A DNA stretch of 64,000 bases from assembly GCA_947631465.1 (NCBI GenBank), contig CANRLK010000002.1:1-64000 (forward strand). The letters are read 5' to 3'. The stretch's first letter is position 1; each line of letters begins with the position of its first letter. Positions 61,918 to 64,000 of the stretch are shown here, piece by piece. The notes beneath the pieces were generated by a model. The model was not told where the DNA came from and made no database searches. It saw only the letters and a program-made list of their open reading frames with translations. The translations under genes and the position numbers were made by a program. Source of the stretch: an uncultured Clostridia bacterium. Its GTDB lineage: Bacteria; Bacillota; Clostridia; Christensenellales; Borkfalkiaceae.

Positions 61918-63200
61918 AAAAGCGGGGCTTCATTTTCATTTTGAGTTTGATGACGGCGTTTTTGCTGCTGCTTGCGGGCTGCGGGGAAAGTTCGGATGCG
62001 TTCACCCTTCGCTATGAGGCGGGCTTGGGCGGTTACATCGAGGGACGTACGGTGCAGACCGTGCAGGCGGGCGAAAGCGGCGAGGAAGTCACGGCGGTCG
62101 TGCTCGACGGGTTTGTGTTCGTCGGGTGGTCGGACGGCGTCAAGACCTTGAAGCGGCGGGACGGAGACATTTCGTTCGATCTTACCGTCGAGGCGCAGTT
62201 TGCGCGCGACACTTCGGCTTTGATCGCAAAGTATAAGATCACCTATGACGCGGGCTCGGGCGGGCATATCGAGGGAAGCGCAAGTCAGACCGTCCAAGAG
62301 GGCGAAAGCGGCGAAGAGGTCACGGCGACGGCGGAGAAGGACTTTGAATTTGTCCGTTGGTCGGACGGCGTCCAAACGGCAACGCGGCGGGAGACGGATC
62401 TTCATCATGACGTCTGGGTCCGCGCGGAATTTCGGAGCGTGCCCTCGAAAACGAAGAGCGTTTCGGCGCATTACGAAACGACCGAGGGCGGTTATATCGA
62501 GGGAAACGCCGATCAGACCATTTGGGTGGGCGGAAACGGCGAGCCCGTCAAGGCGATCCCCCAAACGGGTTACGAGTTTTTGCAATGGTCGGATGCGGTC
62601 AAAACGGCATGGCGGCAGGACCGCGACGTGCATGTGGCGGTAAACGTCAAGGCGTATTTCAAGCCGCTCGTCCTGACGATCCGATATGAGACGAACGGGA
62701 AGGGCACGATCGAAGGGGAGGACTTCCAGACGATCATTTACGGCGAGAGCGGGACGGTCGTCACGGCAGTCCCGAATGAGGGCTATGAGTTCTACGCATG
62801 GTCGGACGGGATGGAATGCCCGACGCGGCAGGCGACGAGCGTCCACGGCTCGGACACGTTCGTGGCAGAGTTCAGAACGATCGATCAAACCGTCAAGGCG
62901 TATACGGTGCGCTATGAGGCGGGCGAGGGCGGCTATGTCGCGGGCGCGTTGGTGCAGACCGTCCATCGGGGCGAAAGCGGATCGAGCGTGCTGGCAAGAC
63001 CAAACGAGGGCTATGTCTTTGCGGGCTGGTCGGACGGCGTCAAGACGATCGCTCGGACAGAAGAGAACGTCCAAAAGGACATCACCGTCAAGGCGCTGTT
63101 CGAAAAGATCGAAGAACCCGCCGTGCAAAAAGATTCTCTTGTTTTGTGGGGCGAAATAAGACGCTTTTTCACTTTACAACTTCCGAAAAAGGTGTTATAA
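61914..63200 (+). CDS. InlB-type repeat lipoprotein
   Basis: A 428-aa protein with a lipoprotein signal (lipobox LAGC) and five tandem repeats of the same kind (GGYIEG, then a W-SDG-VKT core), ending without a further domain. It overlaps the previous gene by four bases (ATGA) with GGAGGGGG just upstream, and the repeats are close to those of that gene, so it arose by duplication. The last codons form the promoter of ruvX. It is likely a cell-surface binding protein; ligand unknown. Confidence 0.8.
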   Translation: MKKRGFIFILSLMTAFLLLLAGCGESSDAFTLRYEAGLGGYIEGRTVQTVQAGESGEEVTAVVLDGFVFVGWSDGVKTLKRRDGDISFDLTVEAQFARDTSALIAKYKITYDAGSGGHIEGSASQTVQEGESGEEVTATAEKDFEFVRWSDGVQTATRRETDLHHDVWVRAEFRSVPSKTKSVSAHYETTEGGYIEGNADQTIWVGGNGEPVKAIPQTGYEFLQWSDAVKTAWRQDRDVHVAVNVKAYFKPLVLTIRYETNGKGTIEGEDFQTIIYGESGTVVTAVPNEGYEFYAWSDGMECPTRQATSVHGSDTFVAEFRTIDQTVKAYTVRYEAGEGGYVAGALVQTVHRGESGSSVLARPNEGYVFAGWSDGVKTIARTEENVQKDITVKALFEKIEEPAVQKDSLVLWGEIRRFFTLQLPKKVL

Positions 63201-63201
63201 T
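63173..63201 (+). promoter_or_regulatory. Promoter giving a leaderless ruvX mRNA
   Basis: TTTACA (63173-63178), 17 bases, TATAAT (63196-63201), then six bases to the ATG at 63208. The -10 overlaps the stop codon of the preceding gene. Confidence 0.75.
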
Positions 63202-63207
63202 ACCGTC

Positions 63208-63975
63208 ATGGAAAAGCGGGTCATCGCCTTTGACATCGGGAACAGGCGGATCGGCGTCGCGATCAGCGACCCTTTCAACAGTTACGCCATGCCCCTTGAA
63301 ACGTATTTCCGCGGACAGAGCGCGCGAGAGGACGCAAGAGCCCTCGCCCGTTTGGCGGAAGAGGAGGGAGCGGGGCGCATCGTCTGCGGGCTTCCGCTCT
63401 TTGCGGATGGAACAAGGAGCAATCAGACCGAGGCGACGAGAAGGTTCATCGAACTTCTCAAAGAGGAGACCGCGCTTCCCGTATCCGAGGCGGACGAACG
63501 GTATACGACCTGCCTTGCGCATGGAGATCTTCGGCAAATGGGAGTCAGCGCAAAGCGGGACAAGGGCAAAAAGCGGGTGGATTCGCTCGCCGCTGCCTAC
63601 ATTCTCGAAAGTTTTTTGGCGCTTCAAAAGGAGGAGACTATGAGTCTGAAAGAGGACAACAACGATTACGAAGAGGACGAAAATCTCGTCGAGCTCGTGG
63701 ACGAGGACGGAAACAGATCGAACTATGAACATCTCATGACCTTCGAGTACAAGAAGGAGTGGTATGTTGCGCTCACGCCCGTCGGCGATGCCGAGGAAGA
63801 GGACGAAGAGGCGGAATTGGAAGACGACGACGGCGACGAGATCGCCATCTATCATTTGGTCGGCGGCGAGGATGACGAGCACCTCGAAGCCATCGACGAC
63901 GAAGATCTCTTGGACGAGCTCTTCGACGAATTTTGCAGGCTCTATGAGGACTCGGAAGAGGACGAAGAGGAATAA
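63208..63975 (+). CDS. RuvX (YqgF) fused to a DUF1292-like acidic domain
   Basis: A 255-aa protein. Residues 1-140 are RuvX/YqgF, a putative Holliday-junction resolvase also tied to rRNA processing: Asp9 in AFDIGNRRIGVAISDP, Glu97 in ADERYTT and Asp125 in RVDSLAAAYILESFL are the expected catalytic acids. Residues 145-255 are a very acidic domain (NLVELVDEDGNRSNYEHLMTFE, YVALTPV) like DUF1292/YrzB, which is usually a separate neighbouring gene. The frame is continuous across the joint. AAAGGAGG at 63626-63634 stands five bases before an in-frame ATG at 63640, so a free DUF1292 protein may also be made. Confidence 0.85.
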   Translation: MEKRVIAFDIGNRRIGVAISDPFNSYAMPLETYFRGQSAREDARALARLAEEEGAGRIVCGLPLFADGTRSNQTEATRRFIELLKEETALPVSEADERYTTCLAHGDLRQMGVSAKRDKGKKRVDSLAAAYILESFLALQKEETMSLKEDNNDYEEDENLVELVDEDGNRSNYEHLMTFEYKKEWYVALTPVGDAEEEDEEAELEDDDGDEIAIYHLVGGEDDEHLEAIDDEDLLDELFDEFCRLYEDSEEDEEE

Positions 63976-64000
63976 ATCAATCAAGATCAAGGAAAATCAA

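Noticed and set aside
61803..63128. A 441-codon minus-strand frame with regular repeats
   Set aside because: The repeats mirror those of the plus-strand lipoprotein; no start site or signal peptide supports it.

Overview
The window reads as one chromosomal segment of an endospore-forming Clostridia-type Firmicute. The direct evidence is a SpoIIE phosphatase, a complete gerA-type A-B-C germinant-receptor operon, Gram-positive style lipoproteins without any outer-membrane genes, purine-rich Shine-Dalgarno sites and many TTGACA/TATAAT promoters, most with a 17-base spacer. By eye the DNA is fairly GC-rich for this group. An uncultured gut lineage related to Christensenellales would fit, but that is a guess from style and gene content. 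I saw no tRNA, rRNA, CRISPR array, transposase or prophage gene.

Layout. 1-2.3 kb: 3' part of an iron-dependent alcohol dehydrogenase and a family 2 glycosyltransferase. 2.3-12 kb: gpmI, a small lipoprotein, spoIIE, a short terminated transcript carrying several very small ORFs, and the gerA-type operon on the minus strand. 12-25.4 kb: an accessory region with a large surface protein, a P-type ATPase, two metalloprotease-like lipoproteins, a polysaccharide deacetylase, a galactokinase-like protein with degraded motifs, a ZIP transporter, a YpsA-like protein, a small regulator and a short-chain dehydrogenase. 25.7-39.9 kb: a long purine operon, purE-C-F-M-N, stand-alone IMP cyclohydrolase, stand-alone AICAR transformylase, purD, purL, then fhs and mutY. 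39.9-41.6 kb: a three-gene surface cassette opposite a divergent XRE regulator. 42-44.8 kb: an M3 peptidase and an AraC regulator. 44.8-52 kb: a translation and secretion block, tmk-rimM-trmD-rbgA-rnhB-yraN, then rpmG-secE-nusG-rplK-rplA and rplJ-rplL behind an L10 leader. 52-58.2 kb: a cyclophilin-like lipoprotein, unknown genes, a PAS/PP2C phosphatase and the CCA enzyme. 58.2-64 kb: rpsF-ssb-rpsR, two tandem InlB-type repeat lipoproteins, and ruvX fused in frame to a DUF1292-like acidic domain.

How the genes work together. The purine operon covers PRPP to IMP except the PurB and PurK steps; fhs supplies the 10-formyl-tetrahydrofolate used by PurN and the AICAR transformylase. SpoIIE and the Ger proteins cover the start of sporulation and the exit from it. 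The translation block joins ribosomal proteins with their maturation and tRNA-modifying enzymes.

The most unusual signals are: a dispersed, hairpin-rich intergenic repeat family in at least five places; four genes whose TATAAT box lies 6-7 bases before the start codon, which predicts leaderless mRNAs; the short-ORF transcript at 7.5-7.9 kb; the XRE-controlled surface cassette; and the RuvX-DUF1292 fusion with a strong internal ribosome binding site.
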